A DNA stretch of 64,000 nt from Fistulifera solaris (GCA_030295235.1 AP026145.1:870501-934500), one strand, 5' to 3'; positions 22,778-34,214 are shown, numbered from the stretch's first letter. The notes: generated by a model from the sequence alone, not told the origin. Program-made: numbers and translations.

Positions 22778-24832
22778 ATGAACAAGCTACGACTACGAAA
22801 ACTATGCTGTGCTCTCCTTTGTCTTGTCGTACAGGCAAAGCCGTCAACAAGGCTGCGGCAACGGACGGGAGACCGACGACTCCTCAACGCTGCGTCGTCC
22901 AACACACAATCTCGTCGCTATTGGATTCAATACGAAACGGCCGACGGTGAAGCACTTCTACTACAGCATGCAACGCAAATGCATCACTGGTTTGCCAGCG
23001 AAAACTTAATGTCGGTGGATTTGGAAGACGAGGCGGCCGTGCTGTTAGAAAACAGTCCGGGCATTGTGGCCATCGAACGCGATACCCAATGGCTTGCACA
23101 GGGATATTTGGAGCGCATGGTGGATGTAACGGAGTTGCATTCCAAACAAGGTCGATTCTTGACTTCCGAACAAAATCCAGACGAAATTATTCCTTACGGC
23201 ATTTCGATGGTACAAGCCGATCAAGTGACCATGGGGGAAACACCGATCACGGTTTGCATTGTGGATACGGGCATTGCCTTGGAACATCCCGATTTAGACG
23301 TTAATTTTGTGACGGGAGCGGATCGGGAAACGGAAGGTGCTGCGGGGGTATCTACCTTGCTTCGATGGAGCAACGATGCACGAGGACATGGTACACATGT
23401 CGCGGGGACTATCATGGCGAAAGCCAACAATGGAATCGGTGTCCGTGGGATGGGTCAAATACCCATCTTTGTGACACGTGGGTTGGATGACTCGGGCAAT
23501 GCGTTTGAATCCGACATTCGAGAAGCCATCGAGCAGTGTGAGGCCGCGGGTGCGCAAATCGTCAGTCTCAGTTTGGGTGGCGATCAAATGAGTAACGCTA
23601 TGCAGACACTGATACGGCGTTTGTACAATGAAAAGAATATGCTGATCTTTGCGGCGGCGGGGAATGCGGGAGAGTGGAAACTAGAATATCCCGCTTCGGA
23701 TCCAACGGTCATTTCGGTATCGGCGGTCGATGAAACCGAGTGGTTTTGGGATCAGGCCAATTACGGCCCTACGATAGAGCTGATGGCACCGGGTGTAGGG
23801 ATTTTATCCACGTCGGTCAATAGTTCAGGATCTTTTATCTATGCCGAATACTCCGGAACGTCCATGGCCGTCCCGCATGCATCCGCAGCAGCGGCGTTGG
23901 TGTGGAGTCACCATCCCGAATGCACGAATCATCAAATACGGTTCGCTTTAGCGGCTACTGCGAAAGACGTGGGTGAAGAGGGATGCGATACGGACTTTGG
24001 ATACGGTATTGTCCAAGTGAAAAATGCACTCGATTTTCTCGACGAGTACCCCTGTCTCAATGCCACATGGGGCGCCGCCCCAATGACTGGAAATTGCACG
24101 GTCTTGGATGTTCCGTTAGATCAAACGGTGGATGAATATCGCGACACTACCAAGTCGCCAGCGGCGGCTCCGACATCACTCAGCGATACTCCCGTGACAA
24201 CGAGTCGACCGTTCGAAACCATAACACCCAGTGCAGTCGATACCCGTCCTTCCACCGCACCCTCGAAGGAACGGGCAGACGCGACTGAACCACCAACAAC
24301 TGATATTCCGGATGATCCCCTTGAAACGGAGCCGCCCAATTTGGACGACCCAGCTCCATTTGAGTTTCCCGAGAGCATTATAACCGGCGAGACAGAATTC
24401 GAAGGACCGATGAAAGTCTCCGAGATGGATAGTCCGTCCAAAAGTGCTGGTCCAGTTGACGTTCCCATCCATCATCCGTTCGATCCTCCCAGTGTTACGG
24501 TCCTAGATATTCCTCCAGTCTATGCTCCCAGTGAAACAGTCTTGGAAACAGACCCAGATAATTCCAATTTGCCGACCATCGTACGAGCTCCGACTTCATC
24601 GCCATCCATGGTTCCCACCAGTCCATTGGGAGAGGCGCATGATGAAACATCGGAGACAACAACAGAGAAGGATGATACCACCGAAGATCCCACGGAAGAA
24701 GTCGGGACATCCAACGGGGCCACCAAGGATGCTACCTTTCTGAGTCCGTTTGATAGCACCGGCCCCGCCTCTCCTCTGGTTCCAGCCAACACCCGACCGA
24801 GAAAACAGCCGTTTCGAAGCATATGGAACTAG
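22778..24832 (+). CDS. Secreted subtilisin-like serine protease (S8) with Pro/Thr/Ser-rich tail
   Basis: One exon of 684 residues. An N-terminal signal peptide (KLCCALLCLVVQA, cleavage near residue 20) is followed by an I9-type propeptide (RYWIQYETADGEA to GIVAIERD). The S8 catalytic domain shows all four key residues: Asp163 in IVDTGIALEHPDL, His204 in RGHGTHVAGTI, Asn296 in AAAGNAGE and Ser362 in SGTSMAVPHAS. After about residue 435 comes a 250-residue tail rich in proline, threonine, serine and acids, probably O-glycosylated. It ends in a basic RPRKQPFRSIWN with no membrane anchor. The protease is therefore predicted to be secreted and autoprocessed. Start chosen at the first ATG, which begins the signal peptide. 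The gene ends in TAG. Confidence 0.93.
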   Translation: MNKLRLRKLCCALLCLVVQAKPSTRLRQRTGDRRLLNAASSNTQSRRYWIQYETADGEALLLQHATQMHHWFASENLMSVDLEDEAAVLLENSPGIVAIERDTQWLAQGYLERMVDVTELHSKQGRFLTSEQNPDEIIPYGISMVQADQVTMGETPITVCIVDTGIALEHPDLDVNFVTGADRETEGAAGVSTLLRWSNDARGHGTHVAGTIMAKANNGIGVRGMGQIPIFVTRGLDDSGNAFESDIREAIEQCEAAGAQIVSLSLGGDQMSNAMQTLIRRLYNEKNMLIFAAAGNAGEWKLEYPASDPTVISVSAVDETEWFWDQANYGPTIELMAPGVGILSTSVNSSGSFIYAEYSGTSMAVPHASAAAALVWSHHPECTNHQIRFALAATAKDVGEEGCDTDFGYGIVQVKNALDFLDEYPCLNATWGAAPMTGNCTVLDVPLDQTVDEYRDTTKSPAAAPTSLSDTPVTTSRPFETITPSAVDTRPSTAPSKERADATEPPTTDIPDDPLETEPPNLDDPAPFEFPESIITGETEFEGPMKVSEMDSPSKSAGPVDVPIHHPFDPPSVTVLDIPPVYAPSETVLETDPDNSNLPTIVRAPTSSPSMVPTSPLGEAHDETSETTTEKDDTTEDPTEEVGTSNGATKDATFLSPFDSTGPASPLVPANTRPRKQPFRSIWN

Positions 24833-25130
24833 TTACGAACCGTTGGAAAGGTCATTTTATCCAAGGCCTATCTTCTCTGTAGATTCGTAATGAAGCGATT
24901 TGCAGTTCGTGAATGAAAAAATGCAGACGTACTTGGGTAGTACTCACAGTACATGCGCACCAATGCTACACTCCATGTTTCTTTTTCGATAAATGAATAA
25001 TGAACGCAATAAAGAAATGCGCATTAATTATGACGAACCTGCTAATCTTCATTCCTTCTTGTTTGAATCCTTATTATTCCTTATAAGCATTCCCTTTCCC
25101 TTCTTCGCTTCCTTCTCCAACAAACACAAG

Positions 25131-26016
25131 ATGACAATGACGCTTCGTAATCATCAACAATTACCGTTTCTTGTTTGTCTCTTTGTGACGCTCGTCGGTC
25201 TTTTGTTGATTACGTGGCCGCGAAATACTCCTACGGTGATTGTGTCATCATCACAACAACAACCTACAACAGCATTGCCGCACATGATTCTCGAAGTGGG
25301 ATTGCCGCGTTCGGGTTCGTTGGCGATTCATCAATTTTTGCGTGTCAAATGGCGAGGAGTCGACATTACTGTTGTGATTCTTCTTCCAAAACACAATTTC
25401 CGTGCAATGAACGAACGATCGGTGAAACGATTCATCACAATGCTGTCAACGAACAACCATTGTTGCAAAATTGTGGTGACGATGAAACGACGCGTGTGTT
25501 TACGGCAATGCACGTCGAATCTTCCGAACCGTACGGGTATTTTTTGCCACAACATTTTGCTTTGCCCTTGTTCGTCAAAGATTATCCCGACGCGGTATGG
25601 ATTTTGCCTCTGCGGCACGATGCGGCGACCTGGGCGACGTCCGTGTTGCATTGGCATTCGGAAACACAACGGTTTTTGGCGTCCTTTGGTTTGCGAAAAG
25701 AAACCCGCATCGCACCCGCGAATGATCAAGAAGCGAGCCGCATCACGAAAGGATTGCAAGCCGCCGTTCAGCATGCGTACGATCCACAAACCCACCTCGA
25801 AAAGAAACAACAATTGATGAGTATTTACGATCGGCATACACAAAAGTCCGGACTTTAGCGCAACAACACCATATCCGGCTAGTGGAAATCAATATCGATG
25901 ATCCGCACGCGGGCGAACGGTTGCAAACGGAATTTCCTTCGTTCAACAGCGATTGTTGGTCGTTTGATCCAGCGACCTTGGATGACGATTGGAAGAATTT
26001 GACATTGCCTTTCTAA
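25131..26016 (+). CDS. Sulfotransferase-like type II membrane protein, two single-base breaks
   Basis: A short cytoplasmic N-terminus and one membrane helix (PFLVCLFVTLVGLLLITW) precede a luminal domain beginning ILEVGLPRSGSLAIHQF, the P-loop-like 5'-phosphosulfate-binding motif of PAPS sulfotransferases. Later segments are HYCCDSS, DAVWILPLRHDAATWATSVL and LVEINIDDPHAGERLQTEF, in the order expected for Golgi sulfotransferase-like folds. Three frames are used: the first shift lies at the T run 25335-25339 and the second at the A run 25843-25846. Both are cured by one extra base, giving 295 residues. The family is broad in algae, so neither acceptor nor activity can be stated. It would act on glycans or proteins in the Golgi if active. 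Confidence 0.7.
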
Positions 26017-26110
26017 TATAACAGAATAGTTATCATCAACAAAGCGAAATAATGATTATTATTTTATTTTTTCGATTGCAAGCGATTCCGAATATCACAA
26101 TGCATGTTTG

Positions 26111-29100
26111 TCAAAAGGCCACGTAATCCTTTTCTCCCACATTGGCATCTTCGACCAACAAACTTAAAATGCCCGTTTCCCGCAATCCTTGATGATCGGG
26201 TTGTTGGAAGACGGGAATGATGGCTGGACTTGTGGAACGTGGACTCTTTCGGATGACATGCGACAACCAATGCTCCAACAGTTCGTGACGACGACGGGCA
26301 CACCGTTCTTTCGTGTCCTCGGGAACAAGGCGACCCAAGTATAGAAAAATTCGCAAACCATCGTCAATCAAATAAATGCCATCGTCTTGAAAGGATTCCA
26401 TCGTAGGACGCACCAGCGGTGGCATATCTTGGTTGTTGTCTGGCGAATTCAAATCGATGGAATAGATATTCGGATACAAGAGTGACATACAAGTACAAGG
26501 GTTGCTTTGGAGGAGCTGGAAATTGAAATAGCCTCGTTCGTCCCCCGATGGTTGGATACGAGTACCCCCGGTGGCCGGATCGCGGCAGGGAAACCCCGGG
26601 GCCAGCAGCGGCAATTTGATGAGACACATGCAAAAAAGCGGGAGAAGTTGTAAGCTTGATGGAAGCAATAATTGGCCGGTGGGGCTGGATATCGCCGGAG
26701 TGTTCAGTCGGTAATTGACCAGCATGTTCAAGCAAGTGGCGTACAATGCATCGCGCGCTTTTTGGCGGGGTATCAGTTTGTCGTCCTTCTTTTGTTCGTT
26801 GATGGTTTTGATTAAATGCGCGTGCGTCGTGCGCACGAGATAGGGAAGAATGGCGGCAAAATCGGCGCCTTGGAATACATCGTTGGCCGATTTCGCGATA
26901 GGAATGGCCAAAGTGGATACGCGAACCAATCGTCGACCCGACAAAGAGGTATACAATAATGCTGTTTGAAAGTATACCGTCGAACTAGATTTCGGAAGCC
27001 CGCCAACGCGGTGATCCAGTTCCACCGATATGCATGTATTGGGAGACAATGAAGCCAATTCGAGTTCCGGTGAATCACCAAGGGCGCCTTCTCGCGACTT
27101 GCCTGGAGCGTAAACGAAATTCTTAATTTGTACACCAGCCGAACAACGAACTTTGAAGACTGCATCCCAACCAGAGAATGCCCGAATGTTGCTTCGTAAA
27201 TCGTTGTAAAGCGATTCTTCCCATTGCATTGCCTGTACCCAGTAAAGGCGTCCACTCGTAACTCGACACAGTTCACCCATTGAAGCAAGTCCTAAAAAGC
27301 TATTAACGCTCACCGACCCTGTATGCATGACAATATCCAAGGTCACTCGATTTGTGACGCATTCTTCGGCCAGTTTGGAATAAAACAATGCGGCAGTTTC
27401 ATCTTCATTTCCTTCTGGCTTCTTTTGACTTTGCACTGGTACATAGGTCAACGTGTTCTCGGCTCTAGATCGTCCCAATAGCAACGCCTGACTTTCTTCC
27501 CTATACGCCAAGCTACCCACTCCGAAATTCGGTCTTCGCCAAGTCAAAAGCGTTCCTCGTCCTCCGGATGAGGCCAAGGCGTTGGAAAGAAACGCCAGGG
27601 CAGCTCCGCCACAGCTTAACTCTGATCCATCTAATCCATACGCATTTCGTGCAAACGATTCCTTTCGCCATTGTTTCAAATTCAGATTGTCTAGGAGCTG
27701 GCACCATGCGTCAGCAGACTCGTTCATCACAAACGTCCAGTCCTCCAATGGTGCGGGTGTAAAGGGTCTTCTGTTACGTCCGCAACCACCATACATGATA
27801 TTTCACCACTGGAAGCATTCCACCGAGGGATCATAATGCCCATGGAAGAGACGAGACATAAACCAATGCGCGGCGCCGCCCCGGAAGCTTGCTGCTGATA
27901 ATGATCCGTCATATCTTGTCCTAATTGCTGCAACATGGATTTGTATGCTTCCACGTGAGGAGATGTCAAATCCAAGACGTACAATTGCACCGGCTGTACG
28001 GGAGTAGGACGTGTGATGTAAGGACCGGTCACTTCCCATTCCACCGTGGCTTCCGGACGTGCCGTGACGAGAGCCTGCGTTTGGCCCACACCGCAAAAGA
28101 TGCATTTGTGATCTGTCGCAAATGGATTCGCGTAGGCCAAACAGTTCGTACATCGAGGAGGTGCATTGGTAATCGGGAGCATGGGTACCGACGCGTTCGT
28201 CTCTTCAATTTCTTCCGGCAAAGACGCTACAAAGTCTTGTGACGGCACTGCCAATGGCACGCACTGCAAAGCCAACGGTATATCGCCCGTACTATGCCAT
28301 TGCGCACGACTGGCGGGAAATTGATACACGGTACTGCGCAATACGTGCGGCGCCGCATTCCCATCGTCCATGAGGGTCGCTGATAATTGCAACGGTGGGG
28401 GCTGTCCCATTTGCGCCCGCGGATAGTATGGCGATGATGATGGAGTTGACAGGGGACGTGGAATCAAAGACACGTCAATGCTGTCGTTGTAGGGTATCGG
28501 TGGTGGGGGCGGACCTCGAGCATGAGACGGAGGATATGCGTGACTCTGCGAGGAAGGATACATATTCGGGGTGGACGTAGAAGGTGGGTACATTTGACTT
28601 GGAGGTGCTGGAGGAGGCACGTAAGAGGGAGGATGCATTGGCATTTGACTGTGTGAGGACTGCGGATACATGTTTCCTTGCGGCGGGGGAGCCATGCGAC
28701 TCTGTGGAGGAGGCGGATGTTGATGAAACGATTGTGAAACAGGAGGATTGCTCTGGGCGTTAAAAGGAGGAGGAGGAGGCACGTGACTCGGTAGAGGACG
28801 TGGTTGCATCTGACTGGGTTGAGAAACAGGAGGATTGCCCTGGGCACCAAAAGGAGAAGGAGAAGGCAAATGATTCTGTGAAGGAGGCGGTTGCATCTGG
28901 TTCGGTTGCAAGACAGGAGGAGGCACAGGCATCGGACTCGGTTGCGAAACTGGAGGAGGCGCATAACTCTGTTGTAAAGAATCTGTAGGCCCCGGAGTTG
29001 GTTGACCAGAAGGGCCGTGCACACTTAAAGGAGGCACATGACTTTGTGAGGGAACCATCGGACTCGATTGCGAAAGCGACATAGAATGGTGAGCTACAGG

Positions 29101-29517
29101 GGGTATCTGGCTCTGGGAAGGAGGAAGATTCGGCAGATTGTGCGATGGTGGCGAAAATGACACCGGGGCATGCTGCGGCCTCGTGGATGTTTCGGTAGAC
29201 TCAAGCGACGGCGGAGCTGAAAATGTCGTCGGCGGTCTCACTGGAGGAGGCGGCATTATTTTGTGTGCTCCGGTGCTACCTCCTGACATGGGAGGAGGCG
29301 GAGGAAGAAACCGAGCATTTTGTGCTATAGAAGCAACTCCGTTGACAGGTTGCGTCAGTTGTGAAGTCATCGGCTGCTGCTGCTGCTGCAGCTGCGGTTG
29401 CGGAGGAGGAGGAGCCGTAAATCGAGGAGCGCTGGGAACTGTAGATTGCGGATACTGTTGCGCTTTGTGCCCGTTATTTCCGGGCGGTGGAGGCGGAGGA
29501 AGCGGAAATGAAGGCAT
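26111..29517 (-). CDS. Sec24-like COPII coat protein, one-base break
   Basis: About 1135 residues after one base is added to the run at 27761-27763 (TTT on the coding strand), which rebuilds VTEDPFTPAPLEDWTF. Sec24 selects cargo in the COPII coat at ER exit sites with Sec23. In order there are: a 300-residue disordered Pro/Gln/Ser/Met-rich N-terminus; a zinc finger (PRCTNCLAYANPFA...HKCIFCG); the trunk domain (VQLYVLDLTSP, the vWA-like fold); a beta barrel and helical domain; and a gelsolin domain near the C-terminus (DDGIYLIDDGLRIFLYLGR). Domain order and length match Sec24 and not Sec23, which lacks the long proline-rich leader. Start at the ATG opening MPSFPLPPPPPPGNN. Confidence 0.92.
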
Positions 29518-30054
29518 TTTATTTTCTCTTTTCTTCTATTCGTACACAGTAATAATCCGTTAGTTCGCGGATCGTTTACAATCGAGTATTTCTTGTTTGT
29601 CAAATGAGCTTAAAAATAATGGGTATCAGATAACGCTTTTCCTTTAGTTATCGGCTTGTTGAGGAGCGTTATATTTTGGACGACACCATGGTCGACGCAA
29701 AGTCGAAATGCGCGCATGCCGCGGATCATTGCGTCGCCAGAAATTGCTGTCGCACTAAACGTGACACAAGAAAAAACAAGACCCCTTTCTGCTTACGTCA
29801 GAAGGTGTACTTCACGAGGCTATACAATGTATTCAGTCCCAGGTCGCTACGGTTTTCTACATCGATCGTCGCATGCGAAAAAATTGTTTTCGGTGTTTCC
29901 TCTTGCGATGGATTTATCGGTACCGTACCTTATTGGTACCTTACGCTCGTTGATCGACATTTCTATACATACTCGCTATTCATTTCACTCCATTACGGCA
30001 GTTCGCAAACTGGAGTTTCGCTCTGAATCTCACACTCCGTCATTGTTTCTCGCC
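29518..30054. promoter_or_regulatory. Divergent region between Sec24 and the GIY-YIG cluster
   Basis: 537 bp. An open frame continuous with the first GIY-YIG gene starts at 29656, but its extra 133 residues have no counterpart in the two paralogues, so it is read as untranslated sequence. Confidence 0.35.
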
Positions 30055-31480
30055 ATGATACTATCTAATCAATTCATTTACGTATTAGCGCTACAGAATA
30101 GTAAATATTATGTTGGCTGCACGAATGATGTGGCACGCCGATTCCAAGAACACCAAAACGGTCAAGGATCCGCGTGGACCCGATTGTATCCTCCTTTACA
30201 AATCCAGCAACAATATGCTGTTCCACCCGACAAACATCCTGGACTGGAAGAAGATGCACAAGTGAAGTCGATGATGTTGCAGCATGGTATCGATCATGTC
30301 CGTGGAGGATCGTATTCGAATGTCCATTTAACGTCGACGCAGACGGCCATGTTGGAAAAGACGATTCGCCACGCCGAGTCGGTATGCTTTCGATGCGGGC
30401 AACAAAATCATTTTGCCAATCAATGTGACTCACAAACGATGGTGGGTTCACTTTCAACAACAAAGACTTTTCATGTTCATGGCGCCTCCCATAATCGACT
30501 GGTCCAAGATCAAACGTTGAGGCACTGTGAGCGCTGTGGTCGCAACAATCACACCGCTGATCGTTGTTTCGCCACATTTGATGTTAGAGGCGTTCGAATA
30601 GCTACCCAACACCATAGAGCAGTTTCTGAGCCACAGGAGCAAATGGTGTGTGAACGCTGTGGCCGAAACACTCACACAGTGGATCAGTGTTTCGCCCTTT
30701 CGGATATTCACGGTGTATTGTTGAGGGACGAGCAGCGTGGATCGACGAGTGTCAAGCCCTCTAATGAAGATTTGTCGAAATGTTCGTGCGAACGCTGCGG
30801 GAGAAATACTCACGACACGAATGATTGCAAAGCCATTTTGGATCTCAATGGATCACTTCTCGTGTCCGATACGTTGCGATCTGTGAAAGTGAATAGCGGG
30901 GATCCGAGGAGACGACCAACGTGTGAACGTTGTGGCAGAAACACCCATGCCGCCAAGCAGTGTCATTCAGTTTTTGATATCAATGGCATTTTGATTGATG
31001 ATCCTAGCTCGAGAACTGCCGTAACATCTCTGGAGAATAGTTACGAGCCGATGACGACCACATTCCCCATCGAAACAGACGATGATGCAAGTAGATACAT
31101 CCCCGTTCAACTTTGTTACAAGTTGTTGACAACCGGCAAATGTTTTTGTCAACTGGGCTGCGGATTCAACTCTCTAAAAAGCTTGACTACCAGCAGCGAG
31201 AGCCGAACGAGTTGAGGTACGCTGTATTGGGTTGTGAAAAACACCCCAGAGTTACCGTGGACACAACAAACACTCGTCGAGACATGACACAACCGGCGAG
31301 CCATCTTTTGAAATAGAATCACCGCTGATTGTTATTACAAATGGCCTTCACCGTCCGGCGCGGACGCTGATCTATCCTTCGTTGCCATTCAATCAATATC
31401 ATACCATCGCTCCAGAGATTAAAGCAGCCTTTGACGAAGATGCGCATGTCAATAATCCGTTAGCCGAGATCGATGTATAA
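30055..31480 (+). CDS. GIY-YIG nuclease-domain protein with five zinc knuckles (copy 1), two breaks
   Basis: The ATG at 30055 (MILSNQFIYVLALQNSKYYVG) matches the starts of copies 2 and 3. Residues 1 to about 90 form a GIY-YIG domain: IYVL, YYVGCTNDVARRF with the catalytic-type arginine, GSAWTRLYPP, and the acidic EEDAQVK, followed by GIDHVRGGSYSN. Five CCHC knuckles (C-x2-C-x4-H-x4-C) follow, the last four nearly identical (CERCGRNTHxxxxC). Then comes a Cys-rich segment (LCYKLLTTGKCFCQLGCGF) that looks like a decayed CCCH finger. The frame is lost at the A run 31176-31180 and again at 31237-31241; each needs one more A. The coding frame then continues (LIVITNGLHRPARTLIYPS) to TAA at 31478-31480, about 475 residues. 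Without repair it stops at 31215. The protein probably binds and perhaps cuts nucleic acid. Confidence 0.8.
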
Positions 31481-32076
31481 TCATTAATAGAGGAGCTTCC
31501 TTATTGCGTTGCAGTGTGTTCGGCAGTAGATGTTAATCGACCGTCAAGATACTATAGTGACGATTGATTGTCTCGTCGTAAACTAGCAACGCACGAACTT
31601 GATAAAGACCTTTTCCGCAAGTCTTTCCCCTTCTTTCTTGTCAAAAGGTCGATTTACTTGACTCTCTTTTGACTCGTTTATTGCTCTTTCATTTTCACTT
31701 CATCGTTCATCGTATCCTTTGGCCGTTAACCATCGATCGAAGCTGTATACCTCTGTCGCACCGGTGTCTCGTAACTTCCAAATCCGATTACTTGTAGCGA
31801 ACATTATGGCAACGATCAATGCCTCTATGTCCAACTCTAGAGAGTAGCTAGAAAGACAGAAAGACCCTTCGACAGTACATGGGATATAAGTTATCACTCT
31901 TATGATGGTTATGGCGCTTTCTCGCTTCATCGCCTTGACCCTTGCTTCACCAGTGAAAGCGAGAAAAGAAACTGTTTTACGCGATACTCCGTAATCAGTT
32001 TTCACACTTTCAACCGTTTCTCATTCACTTCCGTCAGGAATCATCGGAATCCATTCAGTTTAGGCAGACCGTGTTA
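31481..32076. other. Intergenic spacer inside the GIY-YIG cluster
   Basis: 596 bp with no supported gene; it should contain the 3' end of copy 1 and the promoter of copy 2. Confidence 0.4.
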
Positions 32077-34092
32077 ATGGCACCTGACAACAATCCGTTC
32101 ATTTATGTTTTGTTACTCCAACAAGGAAACTATTACGTGGGAAGCTCGAAGAATGTTGAGCGCCGCTTCCGAGATCATCAAAATGGACAGGGATCGGCAT
32201 GGACCCGCTTGTATCCCCCTCTTTCCATAGAATATTCCTACGCAGCCGGACGACACCCCGGTCTGGAAGAAGATATGCAAGTCAAGTTGTTAATGTTGGA
32301 ACATGGAATCGATCGCGTCCGGGGTGGTTCCTATTCCAACATTCAACTGACTGCTCAACAAAGAGAAGAACTACAGCGTGCGCTTCGGCATGCCAGGGGA
32401 GCTTGTTTGCGGTGTGGTCGTACAGGTCACTATGCGCATCAATGCAACGCCGCGAGGGAAAGTGATTCACTCAGCAGAAGAAATACTCGCCGTCAAGAAA
32501 GTGTAGCCGCAAACAGGGATAACCATGCTTATTCCATCTCCTACGAGCATTGGACGGGCATTACTGGCGTAGTAGGATTTAACGGAGGGCGTACATCATC
32601 GGACCGATCCTCCGTTTTTGTGGCTTTAAAATGGGCATTGCCTCGTTGGTTAGCGGGAGGAGAGGAGGGAGACCCAAGCACTGCCATTTCTGCAGTGAAT
32701 CGAGCCACAGACCATCTCAATGTGAATTTGTCCTGCAGACGTTGTGGCAGAGACAACCATACAACAGACAGGTGTCATGCCGCAAGTGCCATCGATGGAT
32801 CTAGCTTGCAGCCCGAACAAATATCACCAACAGCTTCATCGAGGGCGTGTCCCACAGGGGAGGAACCGATCGCAAGATATGTCCCACGCGCCAGCGATGT
32901 GCACTCCTATGATGGCGAATGTCAGGAAATTCAAATAATTGATGCGGAACCTTCACTTACTAATGTAGCACAAACAACAAGACGTTACGTCGAATCCGTC
33001 ATACGAAACCAAAATTTGAGCGTTCAAAGCTGTCGTGACTTTTTAAACCAGGGCCAGTGTCCCCGTGGGCCGAGTTGCACTTTTTCCCATGCCGTACAAT
33101 TGCTCGGAAGCGTCAAAGTCACAAAGAAAGCACCGGTTTCTTCCATTGCCGTATGGCCGGGTCAAGAAAGAAAACTATTCACCGGAACCGCCGATGGGTG
33201 TTGGCGTCTCTGGAAGACGAACAGTAACGGAAACTTTCAACAGATATTCGAAGGAAACATGTCCGGAGAGATCCTTTGCCTGGCGGTGAACAAGCAGTGC
33301 TTTGCTTGTGGCTTTCAACGGCAACTATCTTCGTCCATATCGAAAGGAATGATTCACATCTGGAATTTAGAATCGACCGGCGATCCGCCTTTGGAGTTGC
33401 ATATGATTCCCCGAAAGTCCCCATTTGCTCACGAAAGCTGTGTAAGCTGCATGTTTGTTGATACAACAATGGAAATAGCTTCCGGTTCAGACGATGGGAA
33501 AATCCACATGTGGGCTTTTGACTCCTCCGTTCGATCGTATAGACTTGGTCAACAAATTCAAGCTGGAGCCAAAGTTACTGCCCTGGTTCTAATGATGCAA
33601 CAAGACTTACTTTGGAGTGGTTGTGATGATGGTTCGATTCAAGTATGGAAGGTTCGCTCGGGTCAATGTCAATATCGTATTCCTGCCGGAATCACAGGAC
33701 ACTCTAGTGCCATAACGTCGCTTCAGCTCATTCGAGCCCCAAAAGGTTTGTTCATTGGTAGTGCCTCACTCGATGGCACAATCAAAGCATGGGATTGCCT
33801 CACCGGCGTTGGAGTCATCGCCAAAAACATATCGACTCCCATTCACTGCATGACGATCGGCGAAAGTAGCGAGGGATATCCACTTGTGTTACTAGGAATG
33901 AGCGACGGTTCCATTCAATGCCGCAATCTGTTATCCACATCGAACTTGTCAGCACTGGATCTCGTCTTTACTGTACCCACACAAGGGGCGGCGGTCCATG
34001 CAATCGCAAGCGGGTCGAGAGGCTCCTTTTTCAGTGGCGATGCAAACGGCATAGTGCATGCGTGGCAGATAAAAGAATTGCATCTTTCTTGA
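32077..34092 (+). CDS. GIY-YIG / zinc-knuckle / CCCH / WD40 fusion protein (copy 2)
   Basis: 671 residues in one uninterrupted exon from ATG 32077 (MAPDNNPFIYVLLLQQGNYY). Residues 1-90 are the GIY-YIG domain (YYVGSSKNVERRF, GSAWTRLYPP, LEEDMQVK, VRGGSYSN). CCHC knuckles occur at 110-123 (CLRCGRTGHYAHQC) and about 222 (CRRCGRDNHTTDRC). A CCCH finger lies near 319-338 (C-x8-C-x5-C-x3-H, within CRDFLNQGQCPRGPSCTFSH). From about 345 to the end are roughly seven WD40 repeats, recognisable by endings such as GTADGCWRLWK, GSDDGKIHMWAFD, GCDDGSIQVWKV and GSASLDGTIKAWD. CCCH plus WD40 is the layout of plant ZFWD proteins; an N-terminal nuclease-like domain is extra. The frame is intact although neighbouring genes are broken. 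An RNA- or DNA-processing role is inferred only. Confidence 0.88.
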   Translation: MAPDNNPFIYVLLLQQGNYYVGSSKNVERRFRDHQNGQGSAWTRLYPPLSIEYSYAAGRHPGLEEDMQVKLLMLEHGIDRVRGGSYSNIQLTAQQREELQRALRHARGACLRCGRTGHYAHQCNAARESDSLSRRNTRRQESVAANRDNHAYSISYEHWTGITGVVGFNGGRTSSDRSSVFVALKWALPRWLAGGEEGDPSTAISAVNRATDHLNVNLSCRRCGRDNHTTDRCHAASAIDGSSLQPEQISPTASSRACPTGEEPIARYVPRASDVHSYDGECQEIQIIDAEPSLTNVAQTTRRYVESVIRNQNLSVQSCRDFLNQGQCPRGPSCTFSHAVQLLGSVKVTKKAPVSSIAVWPGQERKLFTGTADGCWRLWKTNSNGNFQQIFEGNMSGEILCLAVNKQCFACGFQRQLSSSISKGMIHIWNLESTGDPPLELHMIPRKSPFAHESCVSCMFVDTTMEIASGSDDGKIHMWAFDSSVRSYRLGQQIQAGAKVTALVLMMQQDLLWSGCDDGSIQVWKVRSGQCQYRIPAGITGHSSAITSLQLIRAPKGLFIGSASLDGTIKAWDCLTGVGVIAKNISTPIHCMTIGESSEGYPLVLLGMSDGSIQCRNLLSTSNLSALDLVFTVPTQGAAVHAIASGSRGSFFSGDANGIVHAWQIKELHLS

Positions 34093-34105
34093 GCGATTGA
34101 ACGGG

Positions 34106-34149
34106 AGTCATTTCGCCAGTGAATGCTTTGCAAAAACGGAGATAATTGG
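34106..34149 (+). pseudogene. Fragment of a GIY-YIG-family zinc-knuckle region
   Basis: 44 bp that match 34836-34879 inside copy 3 at about 40 of 44 positions, including GTGAATGCTTTGCAAAAACG without a change. It lies 14 bp after the stop of copy 2, so the 3' flank of copy 2 carries a remnant of a copy-3-like knuckle. This points to past unequal exchange or a decayed fourth copy. Confidence 0.6.
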
Positions 34150-34214
34150 CACTTAACACGCCGTAGGGTCACTTCTCCTGCGCCACGAAGTTATTCTTGA
34201 ACCTCGATTCAAGT

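Noticed and set aside
29656-30054. N-terminal extension of GIY-YIG copy 1
   Set aside because: The frame is open but its composition is unlike the rest, and both paralogues start directly at the GIY-YIG domain, as ATG 30055 does.
31700-32005. Minus-strand frame of about 100 codons between GIY-YIG copies 1 and 2
   Set aside because: No recognisable motif, and it lies where the promoter of copy 2 is expected. Not enough to call a gene.
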